DNA of 30,002 nt, from contig LRSR01007926.1 of the NCBI GenBank assembly GCA_001579985.1, forward strand, positions 25,001 to 55,002, read 5' to 3'. Source of the stretch: Hypsibius dujardini. Lineage: Eukaryota > Tardigrada > Eutardigrada > Parachela > Hypsibiidae. Positions 11,043-20,704 of this stretch are shown here, piece by piece. Position numbers and translations under genes: made by a program. Each line of letters opens with the position of its first letter. The first letter of the stretch is position 1. The notes under the pieces are model-generated. The model had not been told where the DNA came from and ran no database searches. It saw only the letters and a list, made by a program, of their open reading frames with translations.

Positions 11043-11186
11043 CGGTAGAATTCCGATCAATTGGTGCTATTGCGCATTCAGCTCAGTCAAAAGAGACCGG
11101 GGCTGATTGCTTGCAAAAATAGGAGACCCCTCAGAACTAATTTACTGGGGTCCAAGAATCGGCACCAGTTGATCGGAATTCTGCAG
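11043..11186. mobile_element. Tc1/pogo-type MITE, 144 bp, TA target duplication
   Basis: The arms CGGTAGAATTCCGATCAATT and CAGTTGATCGGAATTCTGCA are inverted repeats of about 28 bp, bounded on both sides by TA. The end sequence and TA duplication resemble the Tc1-mariner/pogo group. Assignment is by eye. Confidence 0.65.
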
Positions 11187-11211
11187 TATACATACCAGGC
11201 AAACGCGGTGG

Positions 11212-11332
11212 GTTAAATCGGTCGGGTGGCAGAGGGCGCCACAAATGTAAATTAAACGCGGTGTGTCTGAAGCTGTTTAGTGTTGTTTACAATTTACACT
11301 TGTGGCGCCCTCCGCCACCTGACCGATTCAAC
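11212..11332. mobile_element. Nested inverted-repeat unit 3, 121 bp
   Basis: GTGGCAGAGGGCGCCACAAA and TTGTGGCGCCCTCCGCCAC lie in arms about 42 bp long, starting GTTAAATCGG and ending CCGATTCAAC, around a spacer of about 38 bp. This would form a strong hairpin. Confidence 0.75.
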
Positions 11333-11411
11333 TCGCGAGTGTAAATGAGTGAGTGTGCACTCGCCTCAAGTGAGTGCGAGTGCGAATGCGAATGTGAATG
11401 TACCATCTCTG

Positions 11412-12752
11412 GTTCGCACACTCGTATGCATGATGATTCATCCATACTGTAGACTGTATTGTAGTAAAGGGCGGGATCTACGGCTCCGGTTGGTCTGGCG
11501 GTGTCGATGGAATTTCCCATTTTATATGGGGTTTCCCGCCGCTGCGCCTGCTAGCTTAACGTATAGTAAGCATTCCCTATAGACATATAGGGACCAGACG
11601 GACTGTGTATTTCCGGAAATATTTTTCACTTTAAAAGAACTGTATAGTTTTTTAAAACAGGAATAGTTCGTTATCACTATGCAGACCGAACCGCCAATGT
11701 AGAGAAACAAACAGGGAATTTTGATTTTTTGTTGTGTCCGAATTAGCTGACTGGGGATCGTGCACGAATTAGGATGAAGTGACGTCACAACCACGCGTTT
11801 CGCGTGTTAGCAGTTCTCTTGGTTGTGGAGGAGAGAAGATCTAGGAGATCGAGTGGTCCCCCTCAATTCATTCATGATTCACTGACAACAAATTCACCGT
11901 CCACCTCATCAAAATCTCTGCATGATTTATTATTTTCCCATCAAATTTCCGAATATTTGACTAATTTTTCTTCGGACGGAGAGATTAAGGGCGATGGGAG
12001 TAGGGATCGAAATTGCGGAAATTTATTGTGCTTCTAAATCGAATCATCGCCATCTTTTTGTAGCCGTATTTCATTTCGAGGATTATTCCAAACACCGACG
12101 TTATCTCGTCACGAAAGCGGCATGCGATGTTATACTTGACTCTCACCAAGTTCATGGAAAACCAGCGCGATTGGGTGGTCAGTGAACTGTGAGTTTTAAC
12201 ACTCGTTTTTGTTCCTTCAGTGACGGCACATTTATCGGTCGGTTGGTTCGTTTGTTGAGTGGAATGATCGATTGATTGATCGGTCGATCGGTTCGTTTGT
12301 CCAGTGGAACTATTGATTGATCGATTGGTTGGCTTGTTTCTTCAGTGGAATGATTGATTGATTGATTGGTTTTAATATATTTTTTATATACATATTGATT
12401 TAATACTGTTTCATTGTAGCACGTTTATCTGCATTTTACTTTCACATTCAGACAAATAATTTCCCAACAGATTGATTGATGGATGCCTCGTATAAAAGGT
12501 TGATAAGATGATAAACGCAAACTAGTAACTTATCAACTGACCGTACTGTAAATTAATTGTGGGCCGAAAATAAATATTATGTTTACTCTTAACAGTTTAA
12601 AGTATGAGTAATTTTTATTTAGTATCTTTGATTGCTGCAAGTTATGGCTAGAGATTTATGCGCTTATATTTCTGATCGATTTAAATTCGATTTTATTCTG
12701 CAGCCGATTTGATTGATTGTTTAGTCTAGTGATTGATTGATTAATTTGTCAA
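11412..12752. other. Gene-free region upstream of the KIX-domain gene
   Basis: No supported exon. GATT/GATC tetranucleotide repeats occur at about 12243-12370 and 12705-12745. If the first exon of the downstream gene is correctly placed, its promoter should lie here. Upstream exons cannot be excluded. Confidence 0.4.
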
Positions 12753-15275
12753 ATGGAAGAATCCAAGCGCTTGCTACCGTGTTCGTGTCCGTGGTGGAGC
12801 GCTCATACATTTCTTCTTCTTTTGCAGTGAAAATATTTTTAAACTCTACGGAAACTTTGTTCAAAAGACAAGCGTGGAAATTGAGACTCAACTGTTCGAC
12901 AAGGCTCGACATGCGGTACGTGTACTGTTAATTTCTTAACCGTGCGTACTGCGCGACCGTTTCTTTGTTGGTTTTTGCCTTGGAATCCGGCGTTCGCCGT
13001 GAGCGAGCGCATCATACGGCAACGCTTCTATGTGTGTGTGCTTATTTGAAACTTTGCCGATCATTTCCAGGAAGAGTATATGTCGTTGGCGAGAAGGCTG
13101 CTGCGTACCCTCACCGATACAGGCAGTAAGTACTCGATCGTACCACAATAAAAAGTAGACAGTTTGACGAAATGTTTTTCAGGTGCCGAGATTAACTTAA
13201 GCGTGCGCGTTTCGGCAGTTTGACTTTATTGCAGTTACTGTGTTTGTTGCTTGAACATTCTAACCTAAGAGCGCTCGCTGTTTCGCCGCAGTTCGTCTCG
13301 GTTACTTACTCTACTAGTATGAGGCGAAGTCTGTATTTCGGTTCACCCTCTATTTCGGTTCACCCTCGACTTTGTCGATAAATCAGTTCATTCATGGGTT
13401 TCTATTCTGTGGCAGGTGCTTGATTGTTTGATTTGCTGTAGTATATCCTAGTATATTATAGCACTTCTGAAAATCAAACAATCAAGCAGTTGCCATCAAA
13501 GAGAAACCCATGAGTGAGCCGATTTATCCACCAAGTGGAGGGTGAACCGAAATACAGACTTTGCCTCATCCAAAACCGTCACCAGAATTATACTATACTA
13601 CCGCATATGCAAAATTTGTGCGTAGCTCACTGTATTAGTACTTTGTTGTGTACAGAACTGTTCATCTCGATTCGATTACGATTTGCCACTAGTATAATAT
13701 AAAGATAATGCAATATCAACTATTGATAAGCTAAAAATTGGTAGATTAAATATGCCCGAGTTGTTGTGTTCGTATTTTATTGAAAGGTCTCTTTAACTAC
13801 GTGTTTTTTTAACTAAAAAGATTTTGTATGAATTAACAACCAGTCATAGTCATTAATTAGGTACAATTATACTATTAACTAGTGATTAATAATTACGTGC
13901 TTTATGTTATTATTGCTTTGCTGCATCATTTTTTAGCATTATTGAAAGATTGCGGAATAATTGTTCTTATTTTTCCGTTTTTAACCTCTCGCCTCCACAT
14001 CAGTTCGAAGTTTTGGCTTCCACATGAGTTTCCCGCAACCGCATGACATACTTAGAAAAGCCAGTGCAGGGTCAGTCAGTGACACCACGCTTCTGGTTCC
14101 CGGAAATGTTGCCCAGTATTGTTTCGTGTACTTGAAGGGGGGCGTGTCGTTTACTTGAAGGGGGCGTGTCGTGTACTTGAAGGGGGGCGTGTCTAGGCGG
14201 TGGAACTTTCCCGCTCATGTCGCTGTAATGTATCTTAATTTTTTCTGTATCGTTGTATTCTTACTCACCATGCTCCTGCTCCTCTTAATACGAAGAAAAG
14301 AAGCTTTCTATGCATTGAAGTAGTCAGATTTTCTTTTGCAGCAGAGTTTCCACTATCTCACTTGCAGTTATCAGCATCTCTTTCCTTTTGTTCGTAGAGC
14401 AACGCCAAGGCAAATCGGACGCCACGGCCGTGCCCTTAAGCCGGCCACCTCCCTTCGGCGATACCGGCCGGAACCCCTTCCGGTCTATCCCACGCACCAG
14501 CGGTGTAACGGGAGGCGATAACGGCAGCGCCTTGGTTCGTCCTCCGTTGGCTCCCCTCGGCAGACCACAAGTCTTGCTGAGCACCACACCGATGGACAGC
14601 ACCTCTCCCCCGGCTACAGTATTGTCCCGCGGCGTCTTTCTCTCACCGTCCGTGCCGGTGTTGGCAACAACGACCACGACAGCACTACCCTCCGCTAACC
14701 TCCCTTCCTCGGAGTCGGATGCCACACTGCAGCGACCTCCGTACTTGCCGCCACGTGATGTGATCTATGAGACGGTCCGGCTGCCCGCCCCGAACAAGCG
14801 GACCTTTGTCCAGGCCATTGGGAGCCGGAAGACGGCTTACGGCCAGCGAACGGAGGAGTCGCGACAGGTGGAGGAGGAGCCGATCGAACTGGTCACGCGG
14901 CTGGAAATTAGTGGTATCGGCGACGGGCATTTTCCGCAGGAGAACCTGACGGATGTCGAGCTGAGCCAGGATACCTTTGAGGCGGCGTACAAGTTCTTGG
15001 TGCCTCGGTACGTGGTGCTCTATTAATATCTTTGTTGCGTGAATCCTCTCCAGTTCAATTCAATTGTTGATACGCGGGCGTTCTCATATCTTCCAAATCG
15101 TTTCAAACTATTCAGTCGCACCATTGATTAATCTTTACATTTCTGGCTGTTCAATCCATGTTAATTAATTTACGGTTTTGCTATTCCAGTATAGTAATTG
15201 TATCTTTATCTTTGCTATGTTTGCAGCAATTCTGTGATAAAACAGATCACCATCCACCTCAAGAAACTCCGTTGA
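12753..15275 (+). CDS. KIX-like coactivator-interaction domain protein, five exons
   Basis: Proposed coding exons are 12753-12778, 12828-12915, 13071-13125, 14398-15007 and 15227-15275. All are bounded by GT-AG with agreeing phases, giving 275 aa. Residues 9-55 (ENIFKLYGNF, then EIETQLFDKARHAEEYMSLA) resemble the last helices of KIX domains of MED15 and CBP/p300, where a (R/K)-(D/E)-EY-x2-L segment follows a helix ending in a KA/SA pair. KIX domains bind activation domains of transcription factors in the nucleus. The next 130 residues are Pro/Ser/Thr-rich and probably disordered. The C-terminal 60 residues are acidic, then basic (VIKQITIHLKKLR). The first intron is only 49 bp, so the start is the least certain part. 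A MED15-type glutamine-rich region is absent, so I do not assign a gene symbol. Neighbour PAXX is convergent. Confidence 0.62.
13319..13569. mobile_element. Long palindromic MITE, 251 bp, in an intron of the KIX gene
   Basis: The two halves are inverted copies of each other over about 110 bp: ATGAGGCGAAGTCTGTATTT at the left and AAATACAGACTTTGCCTCAT at the right. Inner blocks CTTGATTGTTTGATTT and AAATCAAACAATCAAG also pair. One arm carries a duplicated TTTCGGTTCACCCTC. The central loop is about 35 bp. Confidence 0.8.
14127..14193. repeat. Tandem repeat, about three 24-25 bp units
   Basis: The unit is GTACTTGAAGGGGGGCGTGT followed by CGTT or CGTG. It lies in the third intron of the KIX gene. 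Confidence 0.85.
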
Positions 15276-15663
15276 GATCTGATGGGACTCAATGCATGAC
15301 GCCTTCCTTGTCGCAAACCGTGCCGCACTGCGCGATAACTTAAATTCCTGAGCTGACTCTTTAATTTTTTGCCGTCACTGTTTGGTTGCTTTTATTTTTT
15401 GTGGACGACTTCCTGAATTTGCTAGAGTTATTCTGGTGTGCAAATCGATTAGCGCCCTCTTTTTGTTTGTCTTGAAACAGACATGACACGTGTTGAAAAA
15501 TTTCGCAAGTTTATGGATGAAGAACATACTTTCTCTCGCTATGTATTGAAAGATGTTCTTCTACTGAACTGTTTCCACTTTTTATTGTTAAAACAAAGAA
15601 CTATTGAAACTTGGAATTTCCGTTTTAAAGGGCGTCTGTGAGCAGTTCAAACAAAAAAATGTG
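15276..15663. other. Intergenic space between convergent genes
   Basis: Separates the stop codons of the KIX-domain gene and the PAXX-like gene. No obvious AATAAA for the KIX gene is visible close to its stop. Confidence 0.4.
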
Positions 15664-15669
15664 TTTATT
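15664..15669 (-). terminator. Polyadenylation signal of the PAXX-like gene
   Basis: AATAAA on the minus strand, about 16 bp after the stop codon. This implies a very short 3' UTR. Confidence 0.6.
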
Positions 15670-15685
15670 CGTTGTGCTCCGCCGA

Positions 15686-17009
15686 CTACTCTGCATCCTC
15701 TTCCCCGTCTTCGTCGAAAACAGCGCCCTTTGGTGGCTTGATCTTCCGGCTCTTCGGATTGATGACGCTCATATGGGGATCGAATTTGGCCTTCTTCGTC
15801 GGCTTGCGAGACTTGAACTGAGCCGCGGAAAATGACCTGGTACTGACGGTGGCGCCATCCGGCGCCGCCTCCTCCGCCCTGTAGGCTAAATCACGGACTT
15901 CCTGCTGCAGCCGATCGTGTGACGTCGCGAACTGCAACAGGAGCCTCTGGACGTTGGGGTCGAGCGACCGTCGCTCGAGCTCGAATTTGATGGTGGTCAC
16001 TGCAGCCCCAGGAGCGCCACGACCTGACAGTGCGACGTCCATTCGCGGTCCGATCTTCGTCGTTGTAATGGCTTTCGTCGCGAAACTATTTCTGTTCGAT
16101 AAAAATGGAGAAACATTCAGAGCAGAGACTCGTAGCAGTACGATTCCAATTGCAATGGTCCGCAAAGCGAGATTCACCAATTACAGTACGTGGAGGGTGC
16201 TCGTATTTTTGGCTTGCGAGTCTACAATCATTCAATCTATGGCTTGCATAAAAGAGAAAAGTCATTAGGTGAGGTTGCAGATAAATGTTTTAAAACAAAA
16301 TTGTTTCACTGCCAATCATATCAATTTTTAATTTGTTTTTACAACACAACATAATCTTCTCTACAGTCAACAACAGCGTTGGCGGAAGATTATATAGCGC
16401 ACTGCACCTGCACGTCCCCGTACTACACACGTGACAAAAATCTTGCGCTAACTGAGTTAAGCCATTACACTCGATTGACGCATGACTGTACACAACCGCG
16501 AGTTAGAGTGCTTGATTCGGTCTGTGCAAGATTTCTGCCACATGTGTAGTACTGTACACAAACCAGACTTTTCAGTCAATAAAGCAATCCAGCAATCAAT
16601 CACGTAGATTGTTATTACTTTCATTATTCATCATTAATCCGGTAAAAACAATCAATTCAACAATCAATCATGAGAGCACAGCATACTGAGTCGTGTGCAC
16701 TAACCTGATCGCAGCAATCAATTCGTTTGACGGAATCCTCAGAATTCTCCCTCTCTTAGCGATCAGTTCATTCGTAAGATCAAGGTGATAGACATTACTG
16801 TCATCTGTTAACCAAATGGCCATCGATTCCTCTTCCTCCGCGTGTAGGAGAGAACAGGTAACAGTTGATGTCCCAGCAGAATTTGGAATTTGTACTGATA
16901 AGAATGGCTCAGGCTTCCTTAGCTTCGGGGGGCTCTTAGACGGCGATCGGGACTGTGACTGACTGGCCTGCGTTAGATCACCATATTGGGTGGCAAAATC
17001 TTGTGACAT
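15686..17009 (-). CDS. PAXX: PAXX-like non-homologous end-joining factor, two exons
   Basis: PAXX is an XRCC4/XLF-fold nuclear protein that binds Ku and stabilises the end-joining complex at DNA double-strand breaks. Exon 1 is 16705-17009 and exon 2 is 15686-16091. The junction splits an Arg codon (AG plus A), the phases agree, and the product is 236 aa (human PAXX is about 204 aa). Residues 50-100 (CSLLHAEEEESMAIWLTDDS, then YHLDLT) fit the beta-sheet head domain. Residues 125-170 look like the head-to-coiled-coil segment (LQQEVRDLAYRAEEAA). The C-terminus INPKSRKIKPPKGAVFDE (from residue 212) matches the conserved Ku-binding tail of PAXX, which also reads INP, then Lys-rich, then VDFDE. An upstream Ser/Pro/Lys-rich N-terminal extension (residues 1-35) is not in the human protein. 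Confidence 0.78.
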
Positions 17010-17115
17010 TTTTTAGTGAAACAATGGGTGAACGGATGCGTCGTGGAAAAACAAAGCCCACTGAAATGAGTTAAAACACCTCAGATTAAAATTGGTCAAT
17101 CAACCGAAAACCTGA

Positions 17116-17483
17116 TCAGAAGGAGGTATACGGGTACTCGTACGCATAAACGAAAAAGTTATGATACGACGGCACGAACTTCGCATCAGAGATGGGAGCC
17201 TGCAGGTTTTGCGTGTTCGAGTGATTAATTGATTGATTGAGTGATTGATTGATTGATTGATTGAATAGTTTGGGCGACTTCACGCGAAAAATGAACAATA
17301 CCATGCCAAAGCGACTTCGACGGAGCTGCCTGTTGACTGCTGTGAGTGCTTTCCGCAGTTCCCGCTCTTCACGAATTCGGTGGGCCAGTTGAATGTCCTT
17401 GGGCATGATGGTGACGCGCTTGGCGCGGATGGCACACAGGTTAAAGCCCTCGAAGACACCGACCAAAATAAGCTTGATGCTTC
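17116..17483 (-). pseudogene. Histone H3 C-terminal fragment (degenerate exon)
   Basis: On the minus strand, after a good acceptor (TTCTTTCAG at 17484), the frame reads [18 protein letters not shown], then [16 protein letters not shown]. This is the H3 C-terminal helix region (H3 has LVGLFEDTNLCAIHAKRV). The start of the match is at the Gln-Glu-Ala-Ser position, where H3.3-type genes have an intron as I recall. Two small indels lie just after the acceptor and the H3 stop codon is missing: the frame runs on for about 70 codons through a GATT microsatellite. It lies on the same strand as, and downstream of, the H3 N-terminal fragment at 18043-18333. It is a decayed gene or a highly diverged variant; decay is likelier. 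Confidence 0.65.
17218..17262. repeat. GATT tetranucleotide repeat
   Basis: About ten units of GATT with one GAGT interruption. The same tetranucleotide family, or its complement, is scattered through 12240-12750 and 16560-18170. Confidence 0.85.
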
Positions 17484-18002
17484 CTGAAAGAATCCCGTAC
17501 CGTTTTTACGCTTCCGTATTGCAAATAAAATGCACCAGACAATCCAGCAATCAAGTTAAGAAATCAGCTAAAGCGTTTACTCTACTCCTACACTGCAAAA
17601 AAATTAAAATTAAATACCCAACAAAGAAAAGCAAGCTATTCTAAAGATGTCAACGGAAACCCGTCGTTAACAACTTAGTTTAAAGTGTACAAAGTATAAG
17701 TATCTCTGAAAGTATAATGCAGAAGTTTGGTCAATAGAACTTCTTATCCTGAAAAGGTGGCACCGCTAAGGAGCAGAGAATGGCCGACTGTGTTATAATG
17801 ATGCCAGCGGTCACTCATTAGCCATTCAATCAACAATCAACTTATCACTTTGACGGTGAGCTCGCCATTCAAGCATCCGTTCAACCGAATATCCCTCAAT
17901 TCATCAATCAACGCCTCGCAGTAGCGAGATTGCCTTCAATCGAATCGGCAATCAATCATCTCATAAAATTCCTCCATTACCTAAAGTGCCAACTGTGCTG
18001 TG
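17484..18002. other. No gene seen
   Basis: Contains AATCAATCA-type simple repeats and no supported exon. If the H3 fragments on either side were once one gene, this would be its intron. Confidence 0.4.
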
Positions 18003-18042
18003 TGATTCAGCGGTAAGGGTCCTGTCCCGGCCAATGGTAATT

Positions 18043-18333
18043 GGCAATTTCACGGACGATACACTGGAATGACAGCTTGCGGATGAGGAGCTCGGTGGAC
18101 CTCAATTCATCAATCAACGATGAGGAGCCCGGTGGACCTCAATTCATCAATCAACGATGAGGAGCTCGGTGAACATCTCATAGCGACGACGGGACGGTGC
18201 CTGGGCGATATTTGTATTTCCATCTCGTTCCCTCGCAGACCCTCTTGGGCGCCTCCCTCGTGGCAATATGCTTCCCAGCCCGAGCATTTTAGCCACCGAT
18301 CGTCTTTCTGGCAAATTGCTTTGTGCGGACCAT
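18043..18333 (-). pseudogene. Histone H3 N-terminal pseudogene, copy 1
   Basis: The minus strand begins MVRTKQFARKTIGG, then has an in-frame TAA, then NARAGKHIATREA and KYKYRPGT. This is the H3 tail and core start (H3 begins MARTKQTARKSTGG). Further on, TELLIRKLSFQCIVREIA matches H3 TELLIRKLPFQRLVREIA in another frame. A 37-bp block (GATGAGGAGCTCGGTGGACC and the following 17 bp) is present in extra copies at about 18090-18165, splitting the core. The stop, frameshift and internal duplication make it non-functional. It corresponds to 27299-27517 at roughly 85% identity by eye. Confidence 0.8.
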
Positions 18334-18686
18334 CCTTCAAAGGCTTGATAGACTTACTTCCGGGTCCGGGTTCGCTGCGAAGCGTAGCATTTTGACGGGA
18401 GGGAAATGAACTCTCACATTGCGGAGAGCTTGCCCAATGGCAGAATGAAATAGTCACGGTGGGACCAGAGGGTGCATTCGAAAAGTGGTGGACATGCAAG
18501 TCAGAAGGGAATTGAGGTGATGAAGTTCAAGTTGACTGCTGGAAAACGAAAAAACAGGAAGCGTGACTGTTCGCGCGTCTGATACGCCTAAGGCAAGCCA
18601 AGTCGTAAGAAAACACCTGATTGGCTAGCATAGCGCTTCACCACGTCCATTCCAGATCGCATTCAAATTTTCAATCACACTGATCA

Positions 18687-19535
18687 TTACGGGCCATTGA
18701 CGGCTTTCACGCCCTCTCGTTCGTAGTTGGTCTTGACCATATGCACAAACGGCATCACCTTCTTCATATGCTTCGTCACCTCCGCATCCTGCTTCAGATC
18801 ATTCAAAATATCCGTGTTGTCTGGGAGGACGTCGCCCTTGGCCAGGTAGCCTTGGATAGTTTTGAGGACGACCGTCTGCCAGGCGGGATACGACTGAGCT
18901 ACCCAAATGATGGCATGCGTCGGCTTGGCCGGACCAACAGTTTTGCCTTTCGCGGGCTGGAGGTACGACTTGAGCTTCAACCGGTACTCGTGGAGCGAGT
19001 GGACGAGATATTCAGTGGCCTGTACCAGCTTGTGGTCGATCGGACCGGCTACGGGAAACTTTGCGCTCATAAGGCTTTCCTTGTGGCCGAGAAGAGTCTT
19101 CCAAATGTGCTCGCAAATGTGTGGGCAAATTGGCGCCAGGAGCAACGTTTGGACTTCGAAAAACCTGAAAACAGACATAAAAGCGGTTTTAGTGTCTCGT
19201 CTCATCAAGACTCATTAAGTACCCCAAATCATTCTATTAGTACCACGGTGTTTGTACTAACTCAAAGCATCAACTAGCATCAAACAGTAACTACCAATTC
19301 GTATCAACTATTAATTATTAATTAGTGAGAACATGTACCTGTCCATCAAGCCACGATGCAAGCCGTCGGCGCCGCAAAACTCTCGATACCGGCTCAAACA
19401 CAGCTGCAGCTCAAAGAAGCCCGACTTCAAAGCATCCTTGTACATCATCTTCTCGTAGCTCGCCTCCGTCAACTGAATCTTTGCGTTGATGTCATTTTCA
19501 AAGGTCCGATCGTTGAATGTCAACTCGGTCCGGTC
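18687..19535 (-). pseudogene. LARS1: Truncated duplicate of leucyl-tRNA synthetase 3' part
   Basis: Two exons (19339-19535 and 18687-19164) and the intron between them match 29116-29313 and 28483-28941 of the intact gene at about 97% by eye, intron included. The 5' side stops abruptly at 19535, where a hAT-like element begins. The 3' side loses the last part of the coding region: after GVKAV the frame reads NGP and stops, because about 620 bp present in the other copy are missing. It lacks the catalytic domain, the KMSKS motif and the C-terminus, so it cannot make a synthetase. The high identity points to a recent duplication or gene conversion. Confidence 0.88.
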
Positions 19536-20704
19536 CAGAGCTGTGCCGCTAAAGGTTTCAGACTCCCGCTACGCTAACGCTACGCTAACCATGTTGACCG
19601 CTACGCTAACGCTAATCGTCGAAAAATCCGCACCGCTAAAACCGCTAAACCCGCTAATGGTAAATTTTATTAGTCTATAAATCCATTTCAGATGCCTTTT
19701 GTGGTATCGTGATTGACGTGGTAGACGAAGCAGGGGAAGCAGGTCCCTGTATGACGATTTCATTCTCATTTTTTTCTTGGCTCTTGGTAGAAGACACATT
19801 AAGTTTCGGTAGAAAAACGGGGAACACTTTCTCCATTTTACGGCAAGGTTTTCAAAAAGGCAGCATTTTATAATTCTGTTACTACACTGGCAGCTCTAGA
19901 CAGTGGTGAAAGAAATATTGTCATGACATTGAGCAGGCTCCCTGTGAATACCGATGCGCGCGCCAACGTTAAACACTCGAGGTAGCGCTTTGAAAAGTCT
20001 AGCTATTTTTACATTAACAAAAAACACTTTTTCCAGTTGGACGTGTCACATGGGTGGGCTATTGCGAAGCTGATCAGTCTCACATGTGACGCGTACTGAT
20101 ATTTGAATTATTACTTTTTAACGTAACCAGACCGCTAAATCCGCACCGCTAATTTCATTGCCGCTTCGTCCGCTAATTGGAATCACCGCTACGCTACCGC
20201 TACGCTACCGCTACGCTGACGTACAACTACTTGCAGGTTACTTGCAAACGTTTGATTTGACGTATCGTGAGCCGCAAGACTACACATGTTACAAAGTTTT
20301 AATTTCTCTAAGCAAAAACCGGCCAAAATCTGGTCGTTAAATGCAAAGAAGTAGACTGTACTCATTTGGAAAGTATATTTGAAAATTAAGACTGAAATTC
20401 GGCACAGTGGAAACTGAAAACGGGTGACAGACTGAATCAATCGAAGAAAACGACAACAAATCAAAATTTCTGGACAACGAAATTCGTAATGCGTGTATCG
20501 AGTTGATTGATCGATAAGCCGGTTTGAAATTTTCACCAGTCAAACAACGTGTAGTGTTGTTTGTCAAATTGCACCAAATCAAACATTTGCAAGTAACTCG
20601 CAAGTGGCTCTACTTGACCGCTAACGCTAATCCCGCTAAGCGTAGCGGGTTTAGCGGGTTTAGCGGCCGCTAAAGTCCTCCGCTAAATTAGCGGCACAGC
20701 TCTA
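19536..20704. mobile_element. hAT-like non-autonomous element, 1.17 kb
   Basis: The left end CAGAGCTGTGCCGCTAA is matched by TTAGCGGCACAGCTCTA at the right. The ends fit the hAT YARNG consensus (CAGAG/TAGAG). Both subterminal regions and an internal block (about 20125-20220) are packed with GCTAA and CGCTACGCTAAC repeats. Subterminal repeats of this kind are typical transposase binding sites in hAT elements. No transposase is encoded. The flanks (GTCCGGTC and GTAGCAAC) do not form a target duplication, so one flank may have been rearranged. Confidence 0.75.
20229..20605. mobile_element. Inverted-repeat element nested in the hAT-like element
   Basis: ACTTGCAGGTTACTTGCAAA with CGTTTGATTTG at the left pairs with CAAATCAAACATTTGC and AAGTAACTCGCAAGT at the right, arms of about 33 bp. 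The 310-bp interior is non-coding and lacks the GCTAA repeats of the host element. Confidence 0.7.

Larger units (their letters stand above)
10639..11411. mobile_element. Outer hAT-like element holding nested inverted repeats
   Basis: CAGAGATGGTACA at the left is matched by TGTACCATCTCTG at the right. The CAGAG start fits the hAT YARNG consensus, and CACTCGCGAGTG lies just inside both ends. The flanking eight bases (AACTCCAC and GTTCGCAC) do not match, so the target duplication is decayed or the ends are misplaced. Three smaller inverted-repeat units sit inside it. No transposase frame is present. Confidence 0.65.

Noticed and set aside
15686-16180. A 164-aa minus-strand frame that appears to start with a signal peptide
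   Set aside because: The hydrophobic start (before 16091) is intron sequence. The true exon begins after an acceptor at 16092 and joins in phase to 16705-17009, giving PAXX.
18741-19277. A plus-strand 178-aa frame
   Set aside because: Antisense shadow of the truncated LARS copy; the same frame appears opposite the intact gene.
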